Assembly (NCBI GenBank): GCA_017379015.1
Contig: JAFNXN010000009.1
Coordinates: 33,244 to 97,243, forward strand
Length of the DNA: 64,000 bases
Reading direction: 5' to 3'
DNA from: Alistipes sp.
GTDB taxonomy: Bacteria > Bacteroidota > Bacteroidia > Bacteroidales > Rikenellaceae
Positions 1 to 9,030 of the stretch are shown piece after piece. The position numbers and the translations under genes were made by a program. The first letter of the stretch is position 1. Each line of letters opens with the position of its first letter. The notes under the pieces are model-generated. The model was not told the origin of the DNA, made no database searches, and was given only the letters and a program-made list of their open reading frames with translations.

Positions 1-327
1 CTGCTGAGCGATCTGCTGGAACTCCATGTAACGCTGCTGCAACTGCTGCAACTCAGCCTCCTTCATCTGGCGGATTGTGTCAGTGAATGTAGCCTTGTTC
101 TTCTCATAATCAGCATACTTCTGGTTGAACTCCACCTGAATTAGCTCAAGCTGATTCTGAAGGTCTTTACCATAGGTCTCAAGATTAGCCACAGCCTCCT
201 TATACTCAGGCATGTTAGGCACGATGGCTGCAAGGTCAACACGGCCAAACTTCTGGGCAGAAGCTGTGTTAGCACCAATAACAAGCAGTGCTAGAGCAAG
301 GGTTAGTTTCAAAAAATTCTTCATCAT
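1..327 (-). CDS. ompH: OmpH/Skp-like periplasmic chaperone (3' end outside window)
   Basis: Read on the minus strand from an ATG pair at 327/324, this encodes a signal peptide (MMKNFLKLTLALALLVIGA, then Ala-Ser-Ala-Gln) followed by a short beta-strand segment (KFGRVDLAAIVPNMPEY). A long Gln/Glu-rich helix then runs off the left edge of the window. That is the layout of the Skp/OmpH family, trimeric periplasmic chaperones that hold unfolded outer-membrane proteins on their way to the BAM complex. It lies 34 bp downstream of a second ompH and is in the same direction as bamA, the usual Bacteroidota order. The C-terminus is not visible, so its length cannot be judged. Confidence 0.88.
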   Translation of the reverse strand, partial: MMKNFLKLTLALALLVIGANTASAQKFGRVDLAAIVPNMPEYKEAVANLETYGKDLQNQLELIQVEFNQKYADYEKNKATFTDTIRQMKEAELQQLQQRYMEFQQIAQQ

Positions 328-361
328 TCTTAATTTTATAAATTATTATACTTAATTTCAA

Positions 362-868
362 CTACTTAAGGGCATCAATAAGACGCTGCGTAAAGTCTAT
401 CTTCGACGAATAGTAGAGCACCGTGGGGTTTGCAGCTATGTCGATCACAAGGTCGTAGCCATACTCCTTAGAGAAGTTCTCGATGGTCTGAAACACCCTC
501 TGCTGGATAGGCTGGATGAGTGCCATGCGTCGCTTCATAAGCTCGCCATCGGTGCCAAATATAGACTCTTGGAAGTCGGTAGCCTCCTGCTCGCGCTGAA
601 GGATCTCCTGCTCACGCTGCTGACGCTGGTAGTCGCTAAGCGAGTTACGCTGAGCGATATAGTTGTTATAGAGTGTCTCCACATCGCGGAACTTAGCATC
701 GACCTGCGCTTGATACTCCTGAGATAGACTTTCGATCTGGTCGAGAGCAGCGGTGTACTCGCCTATCGACTTAAAGATCTTCTCGCTATTGACAACCATA
801 TAGTTTTGTGCCGACACAGCGGTAATGCTCAACACCAATGCCACAAAGGCTACTATCACTCTTCTCAT
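362..868 (-). CDS. ompH: OmpH/Skp-like periplasmic chaperone
   Basis: 168 residues with an N-terminal signal peptide (MRRVIVAFVALVLSITAVSAQ), a short strand containing NYMVVNSEKIFKSIGEY, then a long charged helix (residues about 40-115) rich in Gln and Glu, and a C-terminal strand ending near YSSKIDFTQRLIDALK. Length and layout match Skp/OmpH chaperones, which shield beta-barrel proteins in the periplasm. It lies between bamA and another ompH on the same strand; such tandem ompH genes are common in Bacteroidota. The 182-bp gap to bamA holds a probable promoter (TAAATTTG on the minus strand), so it may be transcribed both with bamA and on its own. Confidence 0.93.
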   Translation of the reverse strand: MRRVIVAFVALVLSITAVSAQNYMVVNSEKIFKSIGEYTAALDQIESLSQEYQAQVDAKFRDVETLYNNYIAQRNSLSDYQRQQREQEILQREQEATDFQESIFGTDGELMKRRMALIQPIQQRVFQTIENFSKEYGYDLVIDIAANPTVLYYSSKIDFTQRLIDALK

Positions 869-952
869 TGCTTCAATAGTTTTTTGTTAATAACTCATAG
901 TTCAGAATCAGCCTTCAGCGTCTGATCCTCACTATTATAATGCTCCGTAACG

Positions 953-960
953 CAAATTTA
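953..960 (-). promoter_or_regulatory. Probable -7 box upstream of the ompH pair
   Basis: On the minus strand this reads TAAATTTG, which fits the Bacteroidota TAnnTTTG -7 consensus and lies about 85 bp upstream of the ompH start at 868. No clear -33 box was assigned. Confidence 0.4.
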
Positions 961-1050
961 TTGCCAGAGATAGATATTTATACTCGCAACACGGCTATCA
1001 CCACACTCATTACCGCCCCTCGCTATATCCACTCTCGCATATGCGCTCTA

Positions 1051-3609
1051 CTAGAACTGCTGGCCTAGGACGAAGTGGAACTGTGAGCCGCTACGCTTGG
1101 TACTGCCGTAAGCAGGGTCGAAGCCGTAACCCCAGTCGATACCCAACATACCAACGATAGGGAGGTAGAGTCGTACGCCAACACCCGCCGAACGCTTAAT
1201 CTTAAAGGGCGAGAACTCCTTCCATGAGTTGAAGCCATTACCACCCTCGAGGAATCCAAGCACATATATCGACGAGCTAGGCTTCATGATTATAGGGTAA
1301 CGAAGCTCCATGGTGTACTTGTTATATCCCACAGAGTAGTAGCTCGAAGGATCGAGAGCACCATCCTCATAACCACGTAGCGCGATGATGTCGACACCAT
1401 ATATATTATAACCAGTCATACCGTCACCACCGATCTCGAAACGCTCGAATGGCGACACCTTATCCTTATTATAGTGACCCAGATAACCCATCTCAGCACC
1501 GAGCATAAGCACAAGGTTCTGATTTGAGGTAAGCGGGAAGTACCAGCGGCCCTTCAACATCCACTTGTGGAACTCGATCCAACGGTAGCGATCCTGATCC
1601 GAGAGCGACTTATCAGCATAGTTCTTGCCATCCCACAACGAGAATGGAGGTGTCAGCTGTGCCGAGAGCGTAAACTCAGATCCCGAGCGCGAGTAGAACG
1701 GCGCATCGACAGACGAACGCTGGAGAACAAGCTTAAGCGAGAGGGTGTTAGCCACACCATCGCTGATGATAAAGGAGTTCCAGCCCTTGAGACCGTAACG
1801 CTGGTAGCCCAACTCACCGAAGAAGGTGAAGTAGGGATCGGGCCAGTGCATACGCTTACCAAAGCCCACAGCAAGACCCATCGAGCGATAGTGCATCGTG
1901 GCATTCTGCCAAACGTAGTAGGCATTATTCTGCTCCGAGATGTAGCCCGAGACGGTGAACGAGTTAGGGCGACGACCACCGAGCCATGGATCAGTGAAGC
2001 TAAGCGACAACGCCTTGTAATAGGTACCATTGGTCTGTCCCGAGATAGAGAGCTTCTGGTTCTGTCCCGATGGGTAGGGACGCCAAGCACCCTTCTTGAA
2101 GAAGTCGCGCACCGAGAGGTTGTTGAGCGTGATACCCACAGAGCCGACAAAGGTTCCAGAGCCGAAACCACCGGCAATATTGAACTGGTCAGAGGCCTTC
2201 TCCACGAGTGGCCAGTTGACATCTACCAGCTCGTCGGATACAGGCTGGATGTCGGGCATGATCGCCTGCTCATCGAAGTGACCCATACCCATAAGCATAC
2301 GCATGGTCTGCATGAGTAGCGCGCGGTTATATAGCTCGCCAGGGCGAACATAGAGCTCACGACGGATAACCTCGTCGTTGACACGCATATTACCCGATAT
2401 GCCGACGTTGTTGACCGTGAAAGGCTTACCCTCGTAGATGCGGATCTCGAGATCCAAAGAGTCGGGTCCCACGACGATCTCGGCAGGCTCGATCTGCGAC
2501 ATCAGATAGCCATTATTCTGGTATAGCGACGAGATGGAGATCTCCTCGGGGTTCATCTCGCGACCGATACCAAGACGCTTGTGCAGCGACTTCTTGTCGT
2601 AGATATCGCCCTTCTGGACACCGAGCATACTCTCGAGGTATGCCGTCTCGTAGATCGAGTTACCAACCCACTTAACATCGCGAATATAGAAGCGCGAGCC
2701 CTCCTCAACCTCGATGTCGACACCGAGCGTCACATCGTCGATAAAGTAGATTGAGTCGCGGACAATGTTAGCGTTGCGGAAGCCCTGCGAATTGTAGAAG
2801 TCGAGGAGCTTGAGCTTATCCTCCTCATAGTCCTCCTCGAGGAGCTTACGGTTTTGGAAGAAGAGGATGCTCTTCTGGTGGGTCTTCTTGAAGGTACGGC
2901 GAAGACGCTTATCGTCGAACTCATCGTTGCCGATAAAGTTAATTGCGCCAACCCTGACCTTAGGGCCACGATCTATGATGAAGGTGACGTTGACACACTG
3001 CTCGTAGGTGGTATCGTTGTCGATGCGCACATCAACGTTACATGTGCGGTAGCCCTTATCCGAATAGTGCTCCTTGATGAGCTTGATATTTTTGTCGATG
3101 ACGTAGTCCGAGAGCTCGGTATTACGACGTAGCTTAAGCACATCGCGGAGATCATCCTTCTTGCTCTTGGTGACACCCTCAAAGTCCCAGGTAAGGATAC
3201 GTGGACGCTCCTTGAGGAATACCTCGAGGTCGAGCGAGTCACCCTCGATGGTTGCACCTATCTGGATATTCGAGAAGTAGCGAGGTGCCCACAGACGCTG
3301 CATGGCGTTGGGGATGAAGTTGCTTGGCAGATATATTGAGTCGCCCTCCTGAAGGCCTGCCGACGACTTCAAAATACTATGGTTAAGATACTTAACACCA
3401 TGGAGGTTGACCTTACGGATGTAGTAGAGCCTTGGTGTGGTGTCGTCATACATAGGCGCATCGGGGTCGAAGCCCGTAGTGTCGACATCGCGGCTAAACT
3501 CCTCGCCCATAACATAACCCGTAGACTCGGTCTGCTGCGCACCTACTCGCTGCGCACCACAGATAAGAGCTACGAGGGCAATAATAGCTATTTTGAAATA
3601 TCTTATCAT
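1051..3609 (-). CDS. bamA: Outer membrane protein assembly factor BamA
   Basis: 852 residues: a signal peptide (about 1-25, ending GAQRVGAQQ), POTRA domains over roughly residues 60-450, and a C-terminal 16-strand barrel ending in VLGQQF with the terminal Phe typical of outer-membrane proteins. POTRA hallmarks include GNDEFDDKRLRR and GNMRVNDEVIRREL; the barrel carries RGYEDG. BamA is the central insertase for beta-barrel proteins in the outer membrane. The start overlaps the uppS stop by 4 nt (ATGA), implying translational coupling, and two ompH chaperone genes follow. This cell-envelope cluster is typical of Bacteroidota. Confidence 0.97.
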   Translation of the reverse strand: MIRYFKIAIIALVALICGAQRVGAQQTESTGYVMGEEFSRDVDTTGFDPDAPMYDDTTPRLYYIRKVNLHGVKYLNHSILKSSAGLQEGDSIYLPSNFIPNAMQRLWAPRYFSNIQIGATIEGDSLDLEVFLKERPRILTWDFEGVTKSKKDDLRDVLKLRRNTELSDYVIDKNIKLIKEHYSDKGYRTCNVDVRIDNDTTYEQCVNVTFIIDRGPKVRVGAINFIGNDEFDDKRLRRTFKKTHQKSILFFQNRKLLEEDYEEDKLKLLDFYNSQGFRNANIVRDSIYFIDDVTLGVDIEVEEGSRFYIRDVKWVGNSIYETAYLESMLGVQKGDIYDKKSLHKRLGIGREMNPEEISISSLYQNNGYLMSQIEPAEIVVGPDSLDLEIRIYEGKPFTVNNVGISGNMRVNDEVIRRELYVRPGELYNRALLMQTMRMLMGMGHFDEQAIMPDIQPVSDELVDVNWPLVEKASDQFNIAGGFGSGTFVGSVGITLNNLSVRDFFKKGAWRPYPSGQNQKLSISGQTNGTYYKALSLSFTDPWLGGRRPNSFTVSGYISEQNNAYYVWQNATMHYRSMGLAVGFGKRMHWPDPYFTFFGELGYQRYGLKGWNSFIISDGVANTLSLKLVLQRSSVDAPFYSRSGSEFTLSAQLTPPFSLWDGKNYADKSLSDQDRYRWIEFHKWMLKGRWYFPLTSNQNLVLMLGAEMGYLGHYNKDKVSPFERFEIGGDGMTGYNIYGVDIIALRGYEDGALDPSSYYSVGYNKYTMELRYPIIMKPSSSIYVLGFLEGGNGFNSWKEFSPFKIKRSAGVGVRLYLPIVGMLGIDWGYGFDPAYGSTKRSGSQFHFVLGQQF

Positions 3610-4337
3610 TTGGTTTCAGTACTTTCTGCAATAAGACCATAGCGGCGCTCACGCGAGGCATACACCTCAAGGGCACGCTTAAACTCCTGCTCATCGAAAT
3701 CGGGCCATAGCACCTCGGGGAAGTAGAACTCAGCGTAGGATGCCTGCCACAACAAGAAGTTGCTCAAGCGACACTCACCACTGGTGCGCACCACAAGGTC
3801 GGGATCGGGGATGTCACGAGTCATAAGATGCTCCGCGATGGTCGACTCGGTGATCTGCTCTGGCGAGAGCTCACCTGCGGCAACACGCCTAGCCACGGCC
3901 TCAGCGGCGAGCACTATCTCGCGACGCGACGAGTAGTTAAAAGCAAGCACCAACGTGAGCTTATCGCCCCCTGCCGTGGTGCTCTCGATGCGATCAATCA
4001 TCTGAAGCACACGCTCCGAGAAGCGGTTGCGCTCGCCAATGATCTGGATCCTCACACCCTGCTTGATAAGCTCGGGGGCCTCACCCACAACACTCTTGCA
4101 GAAGAGCTCCATGATGGCATCTACCTCAGCCTGTGGACGTCCCCAGTTCTCGGTCGAGAAGGCGTAAAGAGTCAACCACTTAACACCACACTCGACAGCA
4201 GCACGAACAACACATCGCACCGACTCGACGCCTGCAATGTGACCCTCGTATCGCTCCTTGCCTCGCTGCTTAGCCCAGCGACCATTACCATCCATAATGA
4301 TGGCTACATGTTGTGGTATTGAATGTTGCTTGCTCAT
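3606..4337 (-). CDS. uppS: Undecaprenyl diphosphate synthase (isoprenyl transferase)
   Basis: 243 residues, the usual length for cis-prenyltransferases. The substrate-binding signature IIMDGNGRWAKQRG is near the N-terminus with catalytic Asp16. Further conserved segments are TLYAFSTENWGRP and the C-terminal DPDLVVRTSGECRLSNFLLWQ with YAEFYFPEVLWPDF. The enzyme makes the C55 lipid carrier for peptidoglycan and surface polysaccharides in the cytoplasm. Its stop overlaps the bamA start by 4 nt, placing it first in the uppS-bamA-ompH unit. Confidence 0.97.
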   Translation of the reverse strand: MSKQHSIPQHVAIIMDGNGRWAKQRGKERYEGHIAGVESVRCVVRAAVECGVKWLTLYAFSTENWGRPQAEVDAIMELFCKSVVGEAPELIKQGVRIQIIGERNRFSERVLQMIDRIESTTAGGDKLTLVLAFNYSSRREIVLAAEAVARRVAAGELSPEQITESTIAEHLMTRDIPDPDLVVRTSGECRLSNFLLWQASYAEFYFPEVLWPDFDEQEFKRALEVYASRERRYGLIAESTETK

Positions 4338-4484
4338 AATAATCTCGCAAATGTAAACAAATTAATTATATTTTCCCAATGCGCAACACACTTTTTCGCA
4401 CGCATACGCACGCATATTGCAAATATCACACTGATAACCAGTGTTTTACAACATGTGCAAATCTAGCACTAGAACCCTCGCTTA

Positions 4485-5354
4485 TTAACGACTATCAACG
4501 CCCCACATCATCTTTTCTCGTAACGTGTCGTAGAACGTATTATTATGTGGCGTGGCGAGAATAAGTTGCTCCTCGGCAATTCGTAGCTCGATCTCGGCAC
4601 CATCGTGGAGCGTGTAGGTGCGGTTGTCCAGCGACAGAAAGGCATCGCCCCCGCGAGCATTAAGACGCAGCGTTATAAGGCTGCTATCGGGGACCACAAC
4701 GGGACGCATCGTGAGGTTGTGAGGGGCAAGAGGCGAGAGTATCAGGCAGCGACACATCGGGTCGACGATAGGGCCTCCAGCACTCAGCGAGTATGCCGTA
4801 GAGCCCGTAGGGGTCGAGATGATAAGGCCATCACCATGGTAGGTAGCTATACGCTTCGAGTTGATAAGAGCCTCCACCGAGATCATCGTAGCACCATGAC
4901 GATGTATCGTTACCTCGTTAAGTGCCAGTGCATTACCGCCGCAATCTACATCACCTCGTACGCTCAACATCTCGCGACGCTCGAAGCAGAGATCTCCGCT
5001 ACGGATGCGCTCGAAAAGCTCCTCGATGCCCTCACCATTATCGGCAGTGAGGTAACCTAAGCGACCGCAGTTGATACCAACAATCGGGGTCTTGGCATCG
5101 GGGCGAAGCTCCACGGCATCGAGCAACGTGCCATCGCCACCATAGGCAACAAGGACATCATTACCCGTGGGTAGTGGCATCACACGATAGCGATGCTCAG
5201 CGGCGATGCTAACCCCCAAAAGATGCTCAATAACATTGGCAAAGTCCTCATTTATAGAGTATTCAAAGCCAAACTTGCTAATCAACGAGAGTATCGTGCG
5301 AAGCTGCTCGGGGCGGTGACGAAGCTCCTTGCGAGAAAAAAGTATTATATTCAT
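4485..5354 (-). CDS. nadK: NAD kinase
   Basis: 289 residues. The GGDGT nucleotide-binding motif is at residues 72-76 in an AYGGDGTLLDAV context, and the second hallmark, TPTGSTAYSLSAGGPIV, lies in the C-terminal half. The enzyme phosphorylates NAD+ to NADP+ in the cytoplasm. Length and motif order are those of bacterial NadK. It is on the minus strand, directly divergent from pdxJ; the two starts are only about 55 bp apart, so their promoters share this short interval. Confidence 0.96.
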   Translation of the reverse strand: MNIILFSRKELRHRPEQLRTILSLISKFGFEYSINEDFANVIEHLLGVSIAAEHRYRVMPLPTGNDVLVAYGGDGTLLDAVELRPDAKTPIVGINCGRLGYLTADNGEGIEELFERIRSGDLCFERREMLSVRGDVDCGGNALALNEVTIHRHGATMISVEALINSKRIATYHGDGLIISTPTGSTAYSLSAGGPIVDPMCRCLILSPLAPHNLTMRPVVVPDSSLITLRLNARGGDAFLSLDNRTYTLHDGAEIELRIAEEQLILATPHNNTFYDTLREKMMWGVDSR

Positions 5355-5385
5355 TGTCGCAGAATGAAAAAAAATCGTAACTTTG
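5354..5385 (+). promoter_or_regulatory. Promoter of pdxJ
   Basis: TTG (5354-5356), a 21-nt spacer, and TAACTTTG (5378-5385), matching the Bacteroidota -33/-7 pattern. It ends 23 bp before the chosen pdxJ start and overlaps the start of the divergent nadK. Confidence 0.6.
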
Positions 5386-5408
5386 CTTTTGCAAAGATAG
5401 AAAAAATT

Positions 5409-6140
5409 ATGACAAAACTAAGCGTAAATATCAATAAGATTGCCGTTGTGCGCAATTCACGCGGCGGAAATATGCCCAATCTGCTCGAAGCAGCACTCAA
5501 CATCGAACGCTTTGGCGCAGATGGTATCACCGTACACCCACGTCCCGATGCTCGTCATATTCGCTACAGCGACGTTCGCGAGCTTAAGGCAAACATCGCA
5601 ACAGAGCTAAATGTCGAGGGTAACCCCATCGAGAGCTTCTGCGAGCTTGTCGAGCAGGTGCGCCCCGCACAGGTTACACTAGTGCCCGATGCCGAGGATG
5701 CCATCACCTCGTCGGCAGGCTGGGACACGATCAAGCATCGCGACTTTCTACGTCAGATGGCTGAGCGTTTCCACCGTGCAGGCATTCGCGTGTCAATCTT
5801 CGTAGACCCTAAGGTTGAGATGGTTACAGCAGCCAAGGAGTGTGGTGCCGACCGTGTTGAGCTATACACCGAGGCCTATGCCGCAGGCTATAGTGCCGAC
5901 CGCGAAAAGGCTATCGAGCCATACGTGGCAGCAGCCGAGGAGGCACGTCGCGTGGGTCTTGGGCTGAATGCTGGTCACGACCTTAACACCGAGAACCTGC
6001 AATACTTCATCGAGCGCATACCATGGGTTGACGAGGTCTCAATAGGTCACGCACTAATCAGCGATGCTCTCTACTGGGGACTCGAGAACACCGTGGCAAC
6101 ATACCAACGCTGTATTCGTCGCGCCCACAACAAAGAGTAG
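5409..6140 (+). CDS. pdxJ: Pyridoxine 5'-phosphate synthase PdxJ
   Basis: 243 residues from the ATG at 5409 (MTKLSVNINKIAVVRNSRGG). A longer in-frame opening from 5193 exists, but it runs through nadK and past the promoter, so the internal start is preferred. Family hallmarks: the N-terminal LSVNINKIAVVRN, the HPRPDARHIRYSDV phosphate/substrate loop, TLVPD, and GLNAGHDLNTENL. PdxJ condenses 1-deoxyxylulose 5-phosphate with 3-amino-2-oxopropyl phosphate in the DXP-dependent vitamin B6 pathway. The stop is 7 bp from the next gene, the CCA-adding enzyme. Confidence 0.96.
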   Translation: MTKLSVNINKIAVVRNSRGGNMPNLLEAALNIERFGADGITVHPRPDARHIRYSDVRELKANIATELNVEGNPIESFCELVEQVRPAQVTLVPDAEDAITSSAGWDTIKHRDFLRQMAERFHRAGIRVSIFVDPKVEMVTAAKECGADRVELYTEAYAAGYSADREKAIEPYVAAAEEARRVGLGLNAGHDLNTENLQYFIERIPWVDEVSIGHALISDALYWGLENTVATYQRCIRRAHNKE

Positions 6141-6147
6141 TCGAGCA

Positions 6148-7545
6148 ATGCCACTTAAACATCCGATATTCAAACATATCATGCAGACCGTCGACAGCAT
6201 GGGCCTAGAGGCCTATGTCATAGGCGGTTATGTACGCGACCACTACCTCCATCGCCCCTCGTCCGACATCGACGTTGTGGTGGTGGGCAACGGCGTTGCC
6301 GTGGCCGAGGAGCTGGGACGCAAGCTAGGTGCTAAGGTGACGATATTTAAGACCTACGGCACAGCAATGCTCCAGTGGCGAGGCGTAGAGATCGAGTTTG
6401 TGGGGGCACGCCGCGAGAGCTACACCCCCGAGTCGCGCAACCCACAGGTGGAGCCAGGCACGCTGCGTGACGACCAGTGTCGTCGTGACTTCACGATAAA
6501 TGCCCTGGCGTGGTCGCTCAATGGCGACAGCTTCGGCGAACTCGTAGACCCCTTTGGTGGTCTTGACGACCTTGACGACTGCATAATACGCACCCCCTGT
6601 GAGCCAGATAAGACATTCTCGGACGACCCACTGCGCATGATGCGAGGCATACGCTTCGCCTCACAGCTGGGCTTCGACATCGACGATGAGACATTCGAGG
6701 GTATATGTCGTCAGGCAGAGCGCATAAAGATAATCACACGCGAACGTATCGCCGTGGAGCTCAACAAGATAATGGCATCGCCCGTGCCATCTATCGGCAT
6801 CACGCTGATGCGCAACGCAGGACTCCTAAAGCACATACTCCCCGAGCTTGACCGCATGGCTGGCGTGGAGCGACGTGGCAAGCATGGGCACAAGGACAAC
6901 TTTGAACACACGATGAAGGTGCTCGACAACGTTGCCAAACGCTCCGACGACATCTGGCTACGCTGGGCGGCACTCCTCCACGACATAGGCAAGCCCCTAA
7001 CAAAGGCCTACGACACACGCACAGGGTGGACCTTCCACCAGCACGAGGCGGTAGGCTCAAAGCTTATCCCTCAGCTCTTTAGGCGTCTACGACTGCCCCT
7101 CACCGAGCCGATGCGCTTTGTGCAGAAGATGGTATTCCTGCACATGCGTCCCATAGTGCTCTCGGAGGATCTCGTGACCGACTCTGCGGTGCGTCGCCTA
7201 CTCTTCGAGGCGGGTGACGACATCGACAAGCTGATGCTGCTCTGCGAGGCAGACATCACCTCGGGCATCGACAGCAAGGTGCAACGCTACATGCGCAACT
7301 TCGAGCTTGTGCGCACAAAGCTACACGACCTTGAGGAGCGCGACCGCATACGCAACTTCCAGCCACCAATCACCGGCGACATCATCATGCGCACCTACAA
7401 CCTCCCACCATCGGGCATCATCGGCGAGATTAAGGAGGTGATAAAGAATGCCATTCTCGATGGTGTGATACCCAACGACTACGATGCTGCCTACAGCCTT
7501 ATGGAGCAGGAGGCGGCACGTCGAGGCATAAGCAAACAGGAGTAA
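6148..7545 (+). CDS. cca: CCA tRNA nucleotidyltransferase with HD domain
   Basis: 465 residues from the ATG at 6148 (MPLKHPIFKHIMQTV). A longer frame opening at 6064 overlaps pdxJ and is unlikely. The polymerase-beta-like head has GGYVRDHYLHRPSSDIDVVV with the metal-binding DxD, then RRDFTINALAWSL and the RMMRGIRFASQLGF neck segment. A C-terminal HD phosphohydrolase domain shows the LLHDIGKP motif. The enzyme adds or repairs the 3' CCA of tRNAs. It follows pdxJ by 7 bp and precedes a phosphoesterase by 15 bp, so all three are probably co-transcribed. Confidence 0.95.
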   Translation: MPLKHPIFKHIMQTVDSMGLEAYVIGGYVRDHYLHRPSSDIDVVVVGNGVAVAEELGRKLGAKVTIFKTYGTAMLQWRGVEIEFVGARRESYTPESRNPQVEPGTLRDDQCRRDFTINALAWSLNGDSFGELVDPFGGLDDLDDCIIRTPCEPDKTFSDDPLRMMRGIRFASQLGFDIDDETFEGICRQAERIKIITRERIAVELNKIMASPVPSIGITLMRNAGLLKHILPELDRMAGVERRGKHGHKDNFEHTMKVLDNVAKRSDDIWLRWAALLHDIGKPLTKAYDTRTGWTFHQHEAVGSKLIPQLFRRLRLPLTEPMRFVQKMVFLHMRPIVLSEDLVTDSAVRRLLFEAGDDIDKLMLLCEADITSGIDSKVQRYMRNFELVRTKLHDLEERDRIRNFQPPITGDIIMRTYNLPPSGIIGEIKEVIKNAILDGVIPNDYDAAYSLMEQEAARRGISKQE

Positions 7546-7560
7546 GACTCGATAGATGAT

Positions 7561-8643
7561 ATGATTTGGGGAGTGGTTGCGGGTATGGCCATCTATCTAG
7601 GGGCTAACCTATATCTATTTATACGCCTTTGGCAGGCTCTCGGCGAGCTGCCAACACCCTGGCGTGTACTATTCGCCATGCTCTTCTGGTTGTTGTCCGT
7701 GGCACTTTTCGTTGCTATCGCAGCACGCAACCTACCCCTTGGCGAGGTGGTGCAGCGCACACTCTTCACCCTAGGCTCGTGGTGGATGGTATTCCTGCTA
7801 TATATGGTGCTTGCCACGGCGATCATGGATGTTGCTCATGCGATGTTTCCTCAGCTGCAGCATGGAGTGTGGTATGCACTGGGGATCACCACGATAGTGC
7901 TTATAGCCGGGAATATAAACTACCACCATCCTCGCATTGAAAGCCTTCAAATTCAGACAGATAAGCCGCTTGATGAGCTACGTATAGTTGCCCTTAGCGA
8001 TGTTCACCTTGGCTATGGCACAGGTCGTAGGGCGTTGGCACGCTATGTCGATATGATAAACGCGCAAAAGCCCGACGTGGTAGTTATCGTGGGCGACCTC
8101 ATAGATAATAGCATACGACCTGTTGTAGAGGCGCGTATGGAGGAGGAGCTACAACGACTCTCAGCCCCCAAAGGCGTCTATATGGTGGCGGGAAACCACG
8201 AGTATATATCGGGCATTGACGCTTGCAAGGAGTTTGTGCAGCGAACACCTATACACCTGTTGCGCGATAGTGTGATTAGGGTCGATGAGGCGGTGGCTAT
8301 TATTGGGCGTGACGATCGAATGAACAAGCGTCGCAAGAGTGTCAAGGAGTTGACGGATAGCACTGATAAGCAATGCTTTACGATTGTGCTCGATCATCAG
8401 CCATACGATATAGCTCAGAGCGATAAATGTGGCGTAGATCTCCACATCTCGGGACATACACACCGAGGTCAGGTGTGGCCTATAAGCTGGCTTACGGATG
8501 CCATCTACGACCAGAGTCACGGCTACCGCAAGTGGTCGTCGACACACGCCTATGTGCTTCAGGGGCTATCTCTCTGGGGTCCGCCGTTCCGCATCGGCAC
8601 ACATAGCGATATGCTGGTGGTAGATATCAAGCATAAAAAGTAG
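7561..8643 (+). CDS. Membrane-anchored metallophosphoesterase
   Basis: 360 residues. The first 120 or so hold about four hydrophobic helices; then comes a calcineurin-like phosphoesterase domain with the motifs ALSDVHLG, GDLIDN, GNHEY and SGHTHRGQ that coordinate two metal ions. The catalytic domain probably faces one side of the inner membrane. Similar proteins (the YkuE/YaeI type) include UDP-2,3-diacylglucosamine hydrolases and other phosphodiesterases, so the substrate here is open. Last gene of the pdxJ-cca cluster. Confidence 0.85.
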   Translation: MIWGVVAGMAIYLGANLYLFIRLWQALGELPTPWRVLFAMLFWLLSVALFVAIAARNLPLGEVVQRTLFTLGSWWMVFLLYMVLATAIMDVAHAMFPQLQHGVWYALGITTIVLIAGNINYHHPRIESLQIQTDKPLDELRIVALSDVHLGYGTGRRALARYVDMINAQKPDVVVIVGDLIDNSIRPVVEARMEEELQRLSAPKGVYMVAGNHEYISGIDACKEFVQRTPIHLLRDSVIRVDEAVAIIGRDDRMNKRRKSVKELTDSTDKQCFTIVLDHQPYDIAQSDKCGVDLHISGHTHRGQVWPISWLTDAIYDQSHGYRKWSSTHAYVLQGLSLWGPPFRIGTHSDMLVVDIKHKK

Positions 8644-8746
8644 GGGCAAAATAGCAGAGGATTCAGGGATAAGCGCGGACATCGTTTTCTCTTTGACTAC
8701 CTTTGATGCCTGAAGAGGTCTGTTTTTTAGGCGTAAATTTAGGCGC

Positions 8747-8789
8747 AAAAAAAGTAAATCCCCTCCACACTGCTGTGTAGAAGGGATTT
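8747..8789 (-). terminator. Terminator of tRNA-Cys
   Basis: Immediately after the tRNA 3' end (minus strand) there is a hairpin with stems AAATCCC/GGGATTT and CACAC/GTGT-like inner pairs, followed by a run of seven T on that strand (8747-8753). Confidence 0.75.
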
Positions 8790-8863
8790 TGGAGGTCTGA
8801 AGCGGATTCGAACCGCTGTACGAGGTTTTGCAGACCTCTGCCTAGCCACTCGGCCATCAGACC
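8790..8863 (-). tRNA. tRNA-Cys (GCA)
   Basis: The minus strand folds into a full cloverleaf. The acceptor stem is GGTCTGA/TCAGACC; the anticodon loop CTGCAAA gives anticodon GCA; the T-arm loop is TTCGAAT; position 73 is U, as required by cysteinyl-tRNA synthetase. The 3' CCA is encoded (8790-8792). A rho-independent terminator follows at once, and a -33/-7 promoter precedes it. Confidence 0.97.
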
Positions 8864-8881
8864 ATTTGTCCAACCGGAGTG

Positions 8882-8912
8882 CAAAGATAGATATTATTTA
8901 TCAATTTCCAAA
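8882..8912 (-). promoter_or_regulatory. Promoter of tRNA-Cys
   Basis: On the minus strand: TTTG (8909-8912), a 19-nt spacer and TATCTTTG (8882-8889), the full Bacteroidota consensus, ending about 19 bp before the tRNA 5' end. Confidence 0.75.
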
Positions 8913-9030
8913 ACTTTTGCGAAAAATATTTTGCCAACGTCAATTATTATGCACTATTCGCCGTTATTTACATTTTTATTACTATATTTGATTTACAAAT
9001 CTAACTAACACTTAAATACATTGTAAGCTT

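Noticed and set aside
362-868. Tandem ompH genes as an unusual duplication
   Set aside because: Two ompH genes after bamA are a normal arrangement in Bacteroidota.
1567-2319. Plus-strand open frame of 250 residues opposite bamA
   Set aside because: It lies fully antisense to bamA, has no recognisable motif, and has a composition expected from the reverse frame of a GC-balanced gene.
8663-8884. 73-residue minus-strand frame over the tRNA-Cys region
   Set aside because: It is read through the tRNA and its terminator; the RNA gene explains the sequence.
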